A stretch of DNA of 17,144 bases from Anaerolineae bacterium (GCA_018056405.1 JAGPFT010000011.1:1-17144), one strand, 5' to 3'. Shown: positions 7,890 to 15,050, counted from the stretch's first letter. The notes: generated by a model from the letters alone, not told the origin. Numbers and translations are program-made.

Positions 7890-8522
7890 ATGAGCATCGT
7901 GCGCGAAACGCCACAAGACCTGCCAGGGCCGGCTAATGACCCGGACCTGATGGAGCTGATCGCCCGTTGCCTGGCCGGGGATCAGGGCGCGTATGGCACG
8001 CTCTACGAGCGGCACGCGCCGAGCCTGTACCGGCTGGCCTACAGCGTGCTGCTGGTCGAGCAGGATGCCGAGGACGTGCTGCAAGAGGCGATGGTCTACG
8101 CCTTCCGCAACCTGCATCGCTACGATCCGGCGCGCGGCGCGTTCCGCACGTGGCTGTACACGATCACCATCAGCCGCTGCCGCAACGCTCGCCGCCGCAA
8201 GTGGCTGCCGACGGTGGCGCTGGCCCATCTGCTGTCGATCGGGGTGGAGCCGCCCGCGCCCGCCGACGAAGGGCCGGAGCATCGCGCGGCCTGGGCTGAA
8301 CTGCGCGACTCGCTGCGCCAGGCATTGGCGACGCTCTCGCCCCGGCTGCGCGAGGCGGTCGCTCTGCGCTATGGGCAAGGGCTGACCTACCGCGAGATGG
8401 CGGCGATCATGGATTGCCCGCAGAAGACGGCGGAGAGCCGCGTCCGGCTGGCGCACGAGCAGCTTCGCCAGGCGATGAGCGCGGCGGACGCGGCGGCGCT
8501 GGCCGAGTTGTGGCAGGTGTAG
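7890..8522 (+). CDS. ECF-type RNA polymerase sigma factor (sigma-70 family)
   Basis: Predicted 210-residue sigma factor with only regions 2 and 4, as in extracytoplasmic-function sigmas. Region 2 spans about residues 33-103 with DAEDVLQEAMVYAFRNL and the GAFRTWLYTITISRCRN helix that meets the -10 element. Region 4 spans about 140-198 with LSPRLREAVALRYGQGLTYREMA and the helix-turn-helix IMDCPQKTAESRVRLAHEQL. The start ATG 7890 lies 19 bases after the previous stop, with a weak G-rich ribosome site; an in-frame ATG at 7842 would overlap the previous gene and add non-conserved residues. The next gene is a zinc-finger anti-sigma factor, the usual partner arrangement. It probably directs transcription of envelope genes, perhaps this locus itself. 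Confidence 0.93.
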   Translation: MSIVRETPQDLPGPANDPDLMELIARCLAGDQGAYGTLYERHAPSLYRLAYSVLLVEQDAEDVLQEAMVYAFRNLHRYDPARGAFRTWLYTITISRCRNARRRKWLPTVALAHLLSIGVEPPAPADEGPEHRAAWAELRDSLRQALATLSPRLREAVALRYGQGLTYREMAAIMDCPQKTAESRVRLAHEQLRQAMSAADAAALAELWQV

Positions 8523-8527
8523 AAGGA

Positions 8528-8620
8528 GTTATTGGTTGTTGGTTTTTGGTTATTGGTTGCTGGTTGGTGTCAGCATACAACGGACGCAGTCGTTCTTACC
8601 AAGAACTAACAACCAATAAC
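8528..8620. repeat. AACCAAT-rich inverted repeat between sigma and anti-sigma genes
   Basis: The AT-rich gap contains GTTATTGGTTGTTGGTTTTT (from 8528; arm ends at 8549) and, inverted, an arm at 8599-8620 whose complement matches it at 20 of 22 bases. The arms are separated by 49 bases. A second TTGGTTATTGGTTGCTGG unit directly follows the left arm, so that side is also a direct repeat of a GGTTATTGGTTG motif. The base composition is very unlike the surrounding GC-rich genes, suggesting an inserted repeat. It may form a long hairpin in the sigma/anti-sigma transcript. Confidence 0.8.
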
Positions 8621-8640
8621 CAGTCACCAGGGTGTGAAAT

Positions 8641-9201
8641 ATGCGCGACCGTCATGTAACCCATTTGCTCACGCGCTACGTGCACGGGCAGCTCAGCCTG
8701 GCGCAGGAGGCGCGCGTCGCCAACCACGTGCGGACGTGCGCGCGCTGCCGGGCGGCGCTGGCCCACGAAGAGCGAGTCGCCCGCGACCTGCGCGACGAAC
8801 TGGCCGTGATCGGGCGGCAATCCGCTGCGCCGGTCGCGGCGGCATGGGCGGGCGTGTGGCGTGAAGTTCGCTCGCCGCGCTCGCGCGCCCGCGCGCTGGC
8901 TGCGCTGTGGCTGCCGGGGCTGAGTCTGGCCCTGGCAATCGCGCTGGCGCTGGCCGGGGCGCTGCCATTGCTGGCGGGCGAAGGGGTGCGCGCCGAGGCT
9001 GCGCCGCAGCAGCCACGCCCCATCGTCATGGCCTCGCCGACACCGGGCGTCACCGAGACGGTGGAGGCCTATGAAGCGGGCGGGTACCCCGGTGCGCTGC
9101 CGCTGGCGACGGTCGCCCTGGCTGGACAGGTGGGGGCCAGCCCTGCGCCCATGCCGCAGGCGACCGTCTCGCCGCAGGCGGCGCTGGGCGCAGCGCACTG
9201 A
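8641..9201 (+). CDS. Zinc-finger (ZAS-type) transmembrane anti-sigma factor
   Basis: Predicted 186-residue single-pass membrane protein. The cytoplasmic N-terminus carries the HxxxCxxC zinc anti-sigma motif (H29, C33, C36), with H5 or H8 as a candidate fourth ligand. A helical linker leads to one membrane helix at about residues 88-112. The remaining ~70 residues are outside, rich in Pro, Ala and Thr, with no recognisable sensor domain. By family knowledge such proteins hold the cognate ECF sigma at the membrane until a signal triggers proteolysis or release; the partner is most likely the sigma factor directly upstream. ATG 8641 is preceded by AGGG at 8629-8632 with an 8-base spacer. The 118-base gap from the sigma gene is filled by an inverted repeat. 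Confidence 0.88.
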   Translation: MRDRHVTHLLTRYVHGQLSLAQEARVANHVRTCARCRAALAHEERVARDLRDELAVIGRQSAAPVAAAWAGVWREVRSPRSRARALAALWLPGLSLALAIALALAGALPLLAGEGVRAEAAPQQPRPIVMASPTPGVTETVEAYEAGGYPGALPLATVALAGQVGASPAPMPQATVSPQAALGAAH

Positions 9202-9224
9202 GAGGGCGAGGGGGGCGGCTGCGG

Positions 9225-9303
9225 GTTGACCTCACCCCCTAACCTCCTCAGCCGTGAACGGAGGGGGGGAAGTTGAGCGCAGCAAAACAGGGGTGAGGTG
9301 AAC
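9225..9303. repeat. Palindromic interspersed repeat, copy D (shortened)
   Basis: 79-bp copy between the anti-sigma gene and the large fusion gene. The outer arms GTTGACCTCACCCC (9225-9238) and GGGGTGAGGTGAAC (9290-9303) pair with one mismatch. The inner CCGT/ACGG and CTCC/GGAG pairing survives, but the left GCCTCGCT..CGCTCGGC block of the full-length copies is deleted. The rest of the 9202-9394 gap shows only the ribosome site of the next gene. Confidence 0.82.
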
Positions 9304-9394
9304 GACTGGCCTTGTGGGACCTCGCCGGCAGGATGGCACATTGGCGCAGGCGCGGAGAGCCGCGCGGCGCGACGACTCCAGGAAAGTTGACCGA

Positions 9395-12300
9395 ATGGCC
9401 ACACGCGAACACTCCATTTCTTCGCCGGACACGCACGAGCGCGCTGTCACGCAGGCGCTGACGCGCGCCTACGCTGTCAACTGGGAGGGCCTGGCGCTGG
9501 CGGTGCTCTTGCTGCTGGCGCTGATCACGCGCTTCTATGACCTGGGCACCCGCGTGATGAGCCATGACGAAAGTCTGCACACTTACTACTCGTGGCGGCT
9601 GTCCGAATACGGCGAGTTCAGCCACACCCCGCTGATGCACGGCCCGCTGCTCTTCCACATGACGGCCCTCTCCTATTTCCTGTTCGGCGACAGCGACTTC
9701 ACCGCGCGCCTGTACCCGGCCATCCTGGGCGTGCTGATCGTGGGCTTCCCCTGGCTGTTCCGACGCTGGCTGGGGCGGACGGGCGCGCTGATCGCGTCGG
9801 GCCTGCTGCTGATCTCGCCGCAGCTGATGTACTACAACCGCTACATCCGTCACGACACGCCGACGATCTTCTTCGCGCTGGTCATCCTCTACGCTACTGT
9901 GCAGTACGTGGATGGCGTTCCTGTGCGCCGCCCGGCCTGGCTGTGGGTGCTGGCGGCCGGCCTGATCGGGATGCTGGCCTCGAAAGAAGTGGCTTTCATC
10001 TACATCGCCATCTTCGGCAGCTTCCTGGTGCTGTACTGGCTGCTGCGTATGGTGCAGGATGTGGGCATCCAACGCCGTCCGCGCGAGTCCACGGCCTGGG
10101 AAGCGCCCTGGCCGCAGCGGGTAGCCGGGCACGCCTTGCTGCTGGTCGTGACGGGTCTCTTCGCCGTGACGATGGGCAGCCTCTTGCGCCTGCTGCTGTC
10201 GCCACTGTGGGCTGTGTCGTCGGCGGCCTGGCTGATCGTCCCGCTGTTCGCCGTGATCTACGTGCCGCTGGCGCTGAGCGGCGTCGTGCGCCGGATGCGG
10301 CACGGCGAGCCGTCGGGCGGCGTGGCCCTGGCGCTGGTGGGCTGGCTGGGGGACGGGCGCTCGGCGTTCTACGCGCTGGTGGCCGGGCTGATCCTCGGCG
10401 CAGCGGTGGCGCTGTGGATGGTGGCCGTGCTGGACGTGATCAAGCCAGGCGACATCTGGACGCAGAGCACGGTGCGCAGCGAGTCCGATCTGCTGTACGG
10501 GCAGAATGGCACGAAAGAATTCACCGTGGCAACCGAGTTCAATGGGCCGATGTTCGTCCGCCTGCTGACCTGGGTGGGCCTGCCCGTGCTGGGGCTGCTC
10601 TTCGCCCTGTTCCTCAGCGCTGTCTTCGTCTTTCCGGGCCGGCTGGCGCTTCCCTGGCGGACGCTGCTGATTATCCTGCTGGTGGCCCTGCTGGTGACCA
10701 GCGTCCTGGTGATGTTCGAGCGGCGCAGTCATGTCAGCGAGACGACAACCAAGCCCTTTGCGGTGGACCCGACCGCTGTGCACGCCGCAGACGGTGAGGC
10801 CTATGACAACACGCCGATTATCGTTGCCTGGGTGCTGGGCACGCTGATCACGCTGGCCGTGCTCGGTACGCGGCTGCTGACCAACCTGTGGGACTTCCTC
10901 AACCGCCAGCCGATCTTCGACGTACTGATCGTCATTGGCACGCTGATCCTGCCCTGGCTGGCCGCGTTCCCGCTGTTCTGGGCGGGCTACAACCTGGAAG
11001 ACTACAATCCGAACTCCATCGAGGGCCGGGCCACGCTGGAGGCGACCCTGCCCGCCCTGCTGCCGTTCCTGATGGTGGCGGCGGCAGTGGGCCTGGCCTG
11101 GAACTGGCGGCGCTGGCTTCCGGCGGCGGCGATCTTCCTGGGAATCTTCGCTTTCTTCTTCACCACCGTCTTCAGCAACCAGTACGGACTGGTGACGGGC
11201 ATGATTGGTTCGCTCGGCTACTGGCTGGAGCAGCAGGGGGTGCGGCGCGGCAGCCAGCCGCAGTACTACTACCTGCTCACCCAACTGCTCGTCTACGAGT
11301 TCCTGCCGCTGATTGGGGCGCTGGGCGCGGGCGGGTTGGGGCTGGTCAGGCTGTGGTGCTGGCGGCGCGACCGCGTCCTGGACGCGCTGGCGGCGGCGCA
11401 GGCGGAGGCCGCGCCGGTCGTCACAGGGGAGGAGGCTCCACTGGCGGCGCAGCCGACGCTTGTTGCGGCCCCGCATGACCCCGATCCAGACCCTGGCGAG
11501 GCGCGGTCCTTGCGCCTGACGAGGCCGTTTGACCTGGCCGAGGAACTGGCCCGCCGCGCCGCCGACCGCGAATGGATCGGCGCGCTGCCCTTCCTGGCGC
11601 TGGCTGGCTGGTGGTCTGTAGCCATGCTGCTCGGCCTGACCATCGCCGGGGAGAAGATGCCCTGGCTGACGACGCATCTCACCGTCCCGCTGATCCTGGT
11701 CACTGGCTGGTGGCTGGGTCAGGTCGTTGATGGCGTGCGCTGGCGTGCGCTTGGTGCGAGCGGCTGGCTGGTGTTGCTGGGCGCGCTACCGCTGGCAGTG
11801 CTGGCCCTGGGGCGCGGCGTGCTCGGCCTGTGGGGCGGGCGGGCGTCGTTCGGCGGGCGCTCGCTGGAAGACCTGATCGCCAGCGGGAGCTGGCTGGGCG
11901 CGCTGCTGGTGTTGGGCGGCGCGGTCTACGTCATCTGGCGGTTGGGCCGTCCGCTGGGCTGGGGGCAGCTTGGCCGCGCGGCGGTGCTCGCTGGCGCGCT
12001 GGTGCTGGCGGTGCTGACGGCGCGCGCGGCGATCCTGGCCTGCTTCATCAACTACGACTACGCGACTGAGTTCCTGGTCTATGCCCACTCCGGCCCGGCG
12101 GTCAAGACGGTGATGGACGAGGTGGATCGCATTGCGGCGATCACCAACGAGGGAACGGCCATGCGCATCGTCTTCGACGATGAGTCGTCGTGGCCCTTCA
12201 CGTGGTACTTCCGCCACTATTCCAACTACGGCTTCCTACGCGGGGAGGCGGGTAGCGTGGACCCCGGCACGCTGGAGGGGGCGCGCGTGGTCGTCGTCGG

Positions 12301-14548
12301 CAGCAAGAAGGTGGGCGACGTGCGCACCATTCTGGGCGACCGCTACTACGAATTCGACTATATCCGTCTGTGGTGGCCGATGCAAGAGTATTTCAACCTG
12401 ACCTACGACCGCGTGGCGAAGGTGTTCAGCACGGACAAGGCCAACATCGCCGCGCCGTACTACCGTCAGGGGTTGTGGGACATCTGGTGGAACCGCGACT
12501 ACAGCACTTACGGGCAGGCCATGTGCATTGAGTCCAAACAGTTCCGCTGTGAGACTGAGGCCAGCCTGGGGACGACCGACGAAGAGCGCGCCGCGTTCCG
12601 CCGCTCGTGCGAGCAAGCCGTCGTCAACGAGTGCGCCAGCGACGACCGCTTCGCCGTGAGCAAGTGGCCCGTCTCCGACCGCATGTACTTCTTTGTGGAC
12701 AAGCAGATCGCCGCCCAGGTGTGGGACGCGGGGATCGGCAGCAGCACGGTCAACATCCGCGAGCCGGAGTATCTCGAAGACCGCGTTTACCGCGAGATCG
12801 CCGCCGAGCGCACGCTGGGCGAAGTGGCCGGGATGATCGGGCCGCGTGGCATCGCCCTCGACGAGGACGGGGCGATCTACGTGGCCGACACCGATCGCAG
12901 CCGCATCGCTGTGTTCAGCGCGCAGGGCGAGTTCCTGCGCAGCATTGGCGACCCGGCGACCGCGCCCCTTGGTGGGGGACTGCGCCAGCCCTGGGGCCTG
13001 GATGTCGGCCCGGATGGGCTGCTCTATGTGGCCGATACGTGGAACAACCGCGTGGCGGTTTTCACGCGGGAGGGTGACTTCGTGCGCGCCTGGGGGCACG
13101 AGGGTGTGCCGGCCTCGGACCCGTCGCCGGAAGCGATGTGGGGGCCGCGCGAGCTGAAGATCGGCCCCGATGGGCTGGTCTACGTGGCTGATACAGGCGG
13201 CAAGCGCATCCGTGTCTACACGCCGGAAGGCGAGTGGGTGCGCGACATTGGCAGCGGTGGGACGGGCCTGGGCCAGGTGGATGAGCCGGTTGGCCTGGCC
13301 TTCAACCCTGTCTCGCGCGAGCTATACGTGGCTGAGGCGTGGAACAAGCGCATCCAGGTCTTTGACCTGACAGGCGCGCCGCTGCGCACCTTCGACGTGA
13401 ATATGTGGTTCCGCAATCGCCAGTCGTACAACCGCCCCTACCTCGCCGTCAGCCCGGATGGCACGCTGATCTACGCGGTGGACATGGACGACCGGCACCG
13501 CATCGTCGCCTATAACCTGGCCGGGGAGCCTGTGCTTTCCTTCAACCAGTCGGACAGCCTGGAGACGGGCGCGTTCGGCGTGCGCTCGCCGGCGGGCCTG
13601 GCCTTCGACGCGACGGGTCGCCTGTACGTGGTGGACGCTGCGCAGGCGAAGGTCTACGTCTTCCCACCGCCGGATGTGTCCGGCAGCGTGGTGCCGGTCG
13701 CGCCCGCCGACGCGCTGGTTCCCTCTGCGCCAGATGCTGAGAGCGGCGGTGAGGTGTTGCCGCCGGAGAGCGAGGCTGAGACGGGCGCAGAAAGTCCCGC
13801 CGGGGTCAGCCTGCTGCCCGCCGGGTCGCCCAACGAGGACTGGACTCCGCTGGTGGAGACGATCAACGGGCTGGCGGTGGTCTACGTGCCGGGGGGCTGT
13901 TACCAGACGGGAGCCGGGCCGGAAGTGTGCGTCAGCGCCTTCTGGCTGGGCCAGCACGAGGTGACGAACCTGGAATACGCCGCTTGCGTGGAAAACGAAG
14001 CCTGCACGCCGCCCGCCGACCGCACAGCCTATGACGCCAGTGAATCTGCCAGCGCGCCGGTCGTCGGGCTGACCTGGGCGCAGGCGAGCGAGTACGCCGC
14101 CTGGATCGGGGGCCGGCTGCCGGGCGAGGCGCAGTGGGAGTACGCGGCGCGCGGGCCGGCGGGCTGGGCGTACCCCTGGGGCGAGGATGAGCCAACTTGC
14201 GGCCTGGCCAACACCCAGGGCTGCGGCGGGCTGCTGCCCGTTGGCGGAGAGAGTCGCGCCGCCGGGCAGTCATGGGCCGGCGCGCTCGACCTGGCGGGCA
14301 GTGTGTGGGAGTGGACTGCCGACTGGTTCGACGACGATCCGCTGGCCGGGCTGCCCGATGGGGTGCTCGACCCGCCCGGCCCGGTTGCGGGCAGCGAGCG
14401 AGCGATTCGCGGCGGGTCGTGGCGCACGCCCGCCGACTACGCCGCCGCTACCTACCGCGAGGCGCGCGACCCGGCGCTCGGCTTCGACGACGTGGGGCTG
14501 CGCGTGGTCTTCCCGGCGGAGGTTTTGCCATTGGCGGCGGAGGGGTAG
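9395..14548 (+). CDS. Three-domain fusion: Agl23-type (TIGR03663) GT-C membrane domain, NHL beta-propeller, FGE/SUMF1-like domain
   Basis: Predicted 1717-residue protein. Residues ~25-890 form a polytopic Agl23/GT39-like domain with the family-invariant features: MSHDESLHTYYSW (D58-E59), MHGP (H82-G83-P84), RYIRHDTPT and AGEKMPWL (G752-L758). A soluble domain follows with SWPFTWYFRHY (from ~932) and LWDIWWNRDYSTYG (from ~1027). Residues ~1147-1425 hold about six NHL repeats (GPDGLLYVADTWNNRVAVF and similar), enough for one beta-propeller. After a Pro/Glu/Ser-rich linker, ~1486-1715 is an FGE-sulfatase-superfamily domain: HEVTNLEYAAC, GRLPGEAQWEYAARG, YPWGEDE, DLAGSVWEW, AIRGGSW, GLRVV. Both C-terminal modules should be extracytoplasmic. 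The two catalytic cysteines of true formylglycine-generating enzymes are missing after RGGSW. Start ATG 9395 has AGGAAAG at 9380-9386 with an 8-base spacer; the upstream in-frame GTG 9314 lacks this. The likely role is sugar transfer to a surface glycan or glycoprotein; substrate unknown. Confidence 0.9.
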   Translation: MATREHSISSPDTHERAVTQALTRAYAVNWEGLALAVLLLLALITRFYDLGTRVMSHDESLHTYYSWRLSEYGEFSHTPLMHGPLLFHMTALSYFLFGDSDFTARLYPAILGVLIVGFPWLFRRWLGRTGALIASGLLLISPQLMYYNRYIRHDTPTIFFALVILYATVQYVDGVPVRRPAWLWVLAAGLIGMLASKEVAFIYIAIFGSFLVLYWLLRMVQDVGIQRRPRESTAWEAPWPQRVAGHALLLVVTGLFAVTMGSLLRLLLSPLWAVSSAAWLIVPLFAVIYVPLALSGVVRRMRHGEPSGGVALALVGWLGDGRSAFYALVAGLILGAAVALWMVAVLDVIKPGDIWTQSTVRSESDLLYGQNGTKEFTVATEFNGPMFVRLLTWVGLPVLGLLFALFLSAVFVFPGRLALPWRTLLIILLVALLVTSVLVMFERRSHVSETTTKPFAVDPTAVHAADGEAYDNTPIIVAWVLGTLITLAVLGTRLLTNLWDFLNRQPIFDVLIVIGTLILPWLAAFPLFWAGYNLEDYNPNSIEGRATLEATLPALLPFLMVAAAVGLAWNWRRWLPAAAIFLGIFAFFFTTVFSNQYGLVTGMIGSLGYWLEQQGVRRGSQPQYYYLLTQLLVYEFLPLIGALGAGGLGLVRLWCWRRDRVLDALAAAQAEAAPVVTGEEAPLAAQPTLVAAPHDPDPDPGEARSLRLTRPFDLAEELARRAADREWIGALPFLALAGWWSVAMLLGLTIAGEKMPWLTTHLTVPLILVTGWWLGQVVDGVRWRALGASGWLVLLGALPLAVLALGRGVLGLWGGRASFGGRSLEDLIASGSWLGALLVLGGAVYVIWRLGRPLGWGQLGRAAVLAGALVLAVLTARAAILACFINYDYATEFLVYAHSGPAVKTVMDEVDRIAAITNEGTAMRIVFDDESSWPFTWYFRHYSNYGFLRGEAGSVDPGTLEGARVVVVGSKKVGDVRTILGDRYYEFDYIRLWWPMQEYFNLTYDRVAKVFSTDKANIAAPYYRQGLWDIWWNRDYSTYGQAMCIESKQFRCETEASLGTTDEERAAFRRSCEQAVVNECASDDRFAVSKWPVSDRMYFFVDKQIAAQVWDAGIGSSTVNIREPEYLEDRVYREIAAERTLGEVAGMIGPRGIALDEDGAIYVADTDRSRIAVFSAQGEFLRSIGDPATAPLGGGLRQPWGLDVGPDGLLYVADTWNNRVAVFTREGDFVRAWGHEGVPASDPSPEAMWGPRELKIGPDGLVYVADTGGKRIRVYTPEGEWVRDIGSGGTGLGQVDEPVGLAFNPVSRELYVAEAWNKRIQVFDLTGAPLRTFDVNMWFRNRQSYNRPYLAVSPDGTLIYAVDMDDRHRIVAYNLAGEPVLSFNQSDSLETGAFGVRSPAGLAFDATGRLYVVDAAQAKVYVFPPPDVSGSVVPVAPADALVPSAPDAESGGEVLPPESEAETGAESPAGVSLLPAGSPNEDWTPLVETINGLAVVYVPGGCYQTGAGPEVCVSAFWLGQHEVTNLEYAACVENEACTPPADRTAYDASESASAPVVGLTWAQASEYAAWIGGRLPGEAQWEYAARGPAGWAYPWGEDEPTCGLANTQGCGGLLPVGGESRAAGQSWAGALDLAGSVWEWTADWFDDDPLAGLPDGVLDPPGPVAGSERAIRGGSWRTPADYAAATYREARDPALGFDDVGLRVVFPAEVLPLAAEG

Positions 14549-14567
14549 GCGGGGCGGGCCTTCCATG

Positions 14568-14601
14568 AGACTTCCGAAGTCCTCGAAGACTTCGGAAGTC
14601 T
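14568..14601. repeat. Perfect 14-bp hairpin of two near-palindromes downstream of the fusion gene
   Basis: AGACTTCCGAAGTC (14568-14581) and its exact reverse complement (14588-14601) enclose the 6-base loop CTCGAA. Each arm is itself nearly palindromic (GACTTC-C-GAAGTC). It starts 20 bases after the stop codon, where it could act as a transcript-end hairpin, but no run of T follows, so intrinsic termination is uncertain. A repetitive element is equally possible. Confidence 0.85.
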
Positions 14602-14626
14602 GTGCCGGGGTGTCTGCATCTCTGTG

Positions 14627-14726
14627 AGCCTCACCCCCAGCCTCGCTGTGCTTGGCTTGTCCCCTCTCCACAGCGTGGAGAGGGGGCGGCGAGGCGCGCG
14701 TCAGCGGACCGAGCAGGGGTGAGGCT
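14627..14726. repeat. Palindromic interspersed repeat, copy E
   Basis: 100-bp full-length copy. The outer arms AGCCTCACCCC (14627-14637) and GGGGTGAGGCT (14716-14726) are perfect complements. The core CCCCTCTCCAC / GTGGAGAGGGG (14661-14671 and 14675-14685) encloses AGC. It lies between the fusion gene and the proS promoter, so both ends of the fusion gene are bordered by family members (copies D and E). Bases 14727-14786 after it hold nothing I can recognise. Confidence 0.92.
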
Positions 14727-14786
14727 GTTCGGCGGCGTCAAGTACGTCGCTGACGATCTCTGCACATACCCGGACTGCTGATTCGA

Positions 14787-14815
14787 TTGACACGCGCCAT
14801 GAAATAACATAGTAT
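14787..14815 (+). promoter_or_regulatory. Near-consensus housekeeping sigma promoter for proS
   Basis: TTGACA at 14787-14792 is a perfect -35 hexamer. A 17-base spacer leads to TAGTAT at 14810-14815, a -10 hexamer with one or two differences from consensus. The segment is locally AT-richer than its surroundings. A start site near 14822 would leave a leader of about 229 bases before proS. Confidence 0.75.
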
Positions 14816-14817
14816 GA

Positions 14818-14835
14818 GGGGCATGATCAGCAACC
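14818..14835. repeat. 18-base direct repeat in proS leader, copy 1
   Basis: GGGGCATGATCAGCAACC; it matches 14984-15001 (GGGGCATGGTCAGCGACC) at 16 of 18 bases, 166 bases apart. This copy overlaps the predicted transcription start. It could be an operator half-site or a duplicated structural segment of the leader. Confidence 0.6.
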
Positions 14836-14937
14836 TGTGCAATCCCACACCTCGCAGCGTCCATAGTGCCAGCCAACGGGGATGGTTCGCCGGATGATGC
14901 CTGGGTAACGGTTGCGCTCGTTGTGACCTGTGTTTCC

Positions 14938-14975
14938 GCCGGCGTCAGGACCAGTCCCGACGCCGGTTTCGTTGT
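14938..14975 (+). terminator. Terminator/attenuator-like hairpin in proS leader
   Basis: CCGGCGTC (14939-14946) pairs perfectly with GACGCCGG (14959-14966), extended by one G-T pair, around a 12-base loop that contains a further GGA/TCC pairing. The tail TTTCGTTGT is T-rich but interrupted. Its position inside the leader, 75 bases before the proS start, suits attenuation rather than termination of the upstream gene. Confidence 0.4.
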
Positions 14976-14983
14976 AGCGGGGC

Positions 14984-15001
14984 GGGGCATGGTCAGCGAC
15001 C
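14984..15001. repeat. 18-base direct repeat in proS leader, copy 2
   Basis: GGGGCATGGTCAGCGACC, the partner of 14818-14835. This copy also contains a short GGTC-AGC-GACC hairpin that copy 1 lacks. It lies between the attenuator-like hairpin and the ribosome site. Confidence 0.6.
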
Positions 15002-15050
15002 GGCTGGAAGTAGACATCTGCGGTGCATAAGCGCCCACGAGGAGGCTCTG

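Larger units (their letters stand above)
14822..15050 (+). promoter_or_regulatory. Long, probably structured 5' leader of proS
   Basis: About 229 bases lie between the predicted transcription start and the proS ATG, with no open reading frame worth calling. The leader contains a strong GC hairpin with a T-rich tail (14938-14975) and a near-exact 18-base direct repeat at 14818-14835 and 14984-15001. It ends in the strong ribosome site GAGGAGG (15039-15045). The length and layout fit an attenuation leader of an aminoacyl-tRNA synthetase gene, but no canonical T-box sequence is evident. The ligand or mechanism is unknown. Confidence 0.45.

Noticed and set aside
9248..11677. Long minus-strand open frame opposite the fusion gene
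   Set aside because: It is rich in Gln, Arg, Pro and His with no recognisable domain, the usual antisense shadow of a GC-rich gene; the plus strand has clear family motifs.
168..14726. CRISPR array explanation for the repeated elements
   Set aside because: Copies are long, internally palindromic, irregularly spaced over 14 kb and one lies inside a gene; no spacer pattern or cas gene is present.
14879..14891. Canonical T-box motif in the proS leader
   Set aside because: The match to the T-box consensus is interrupted and the upstream RNA is too short for a standard stem I; kept only as a weak hint.
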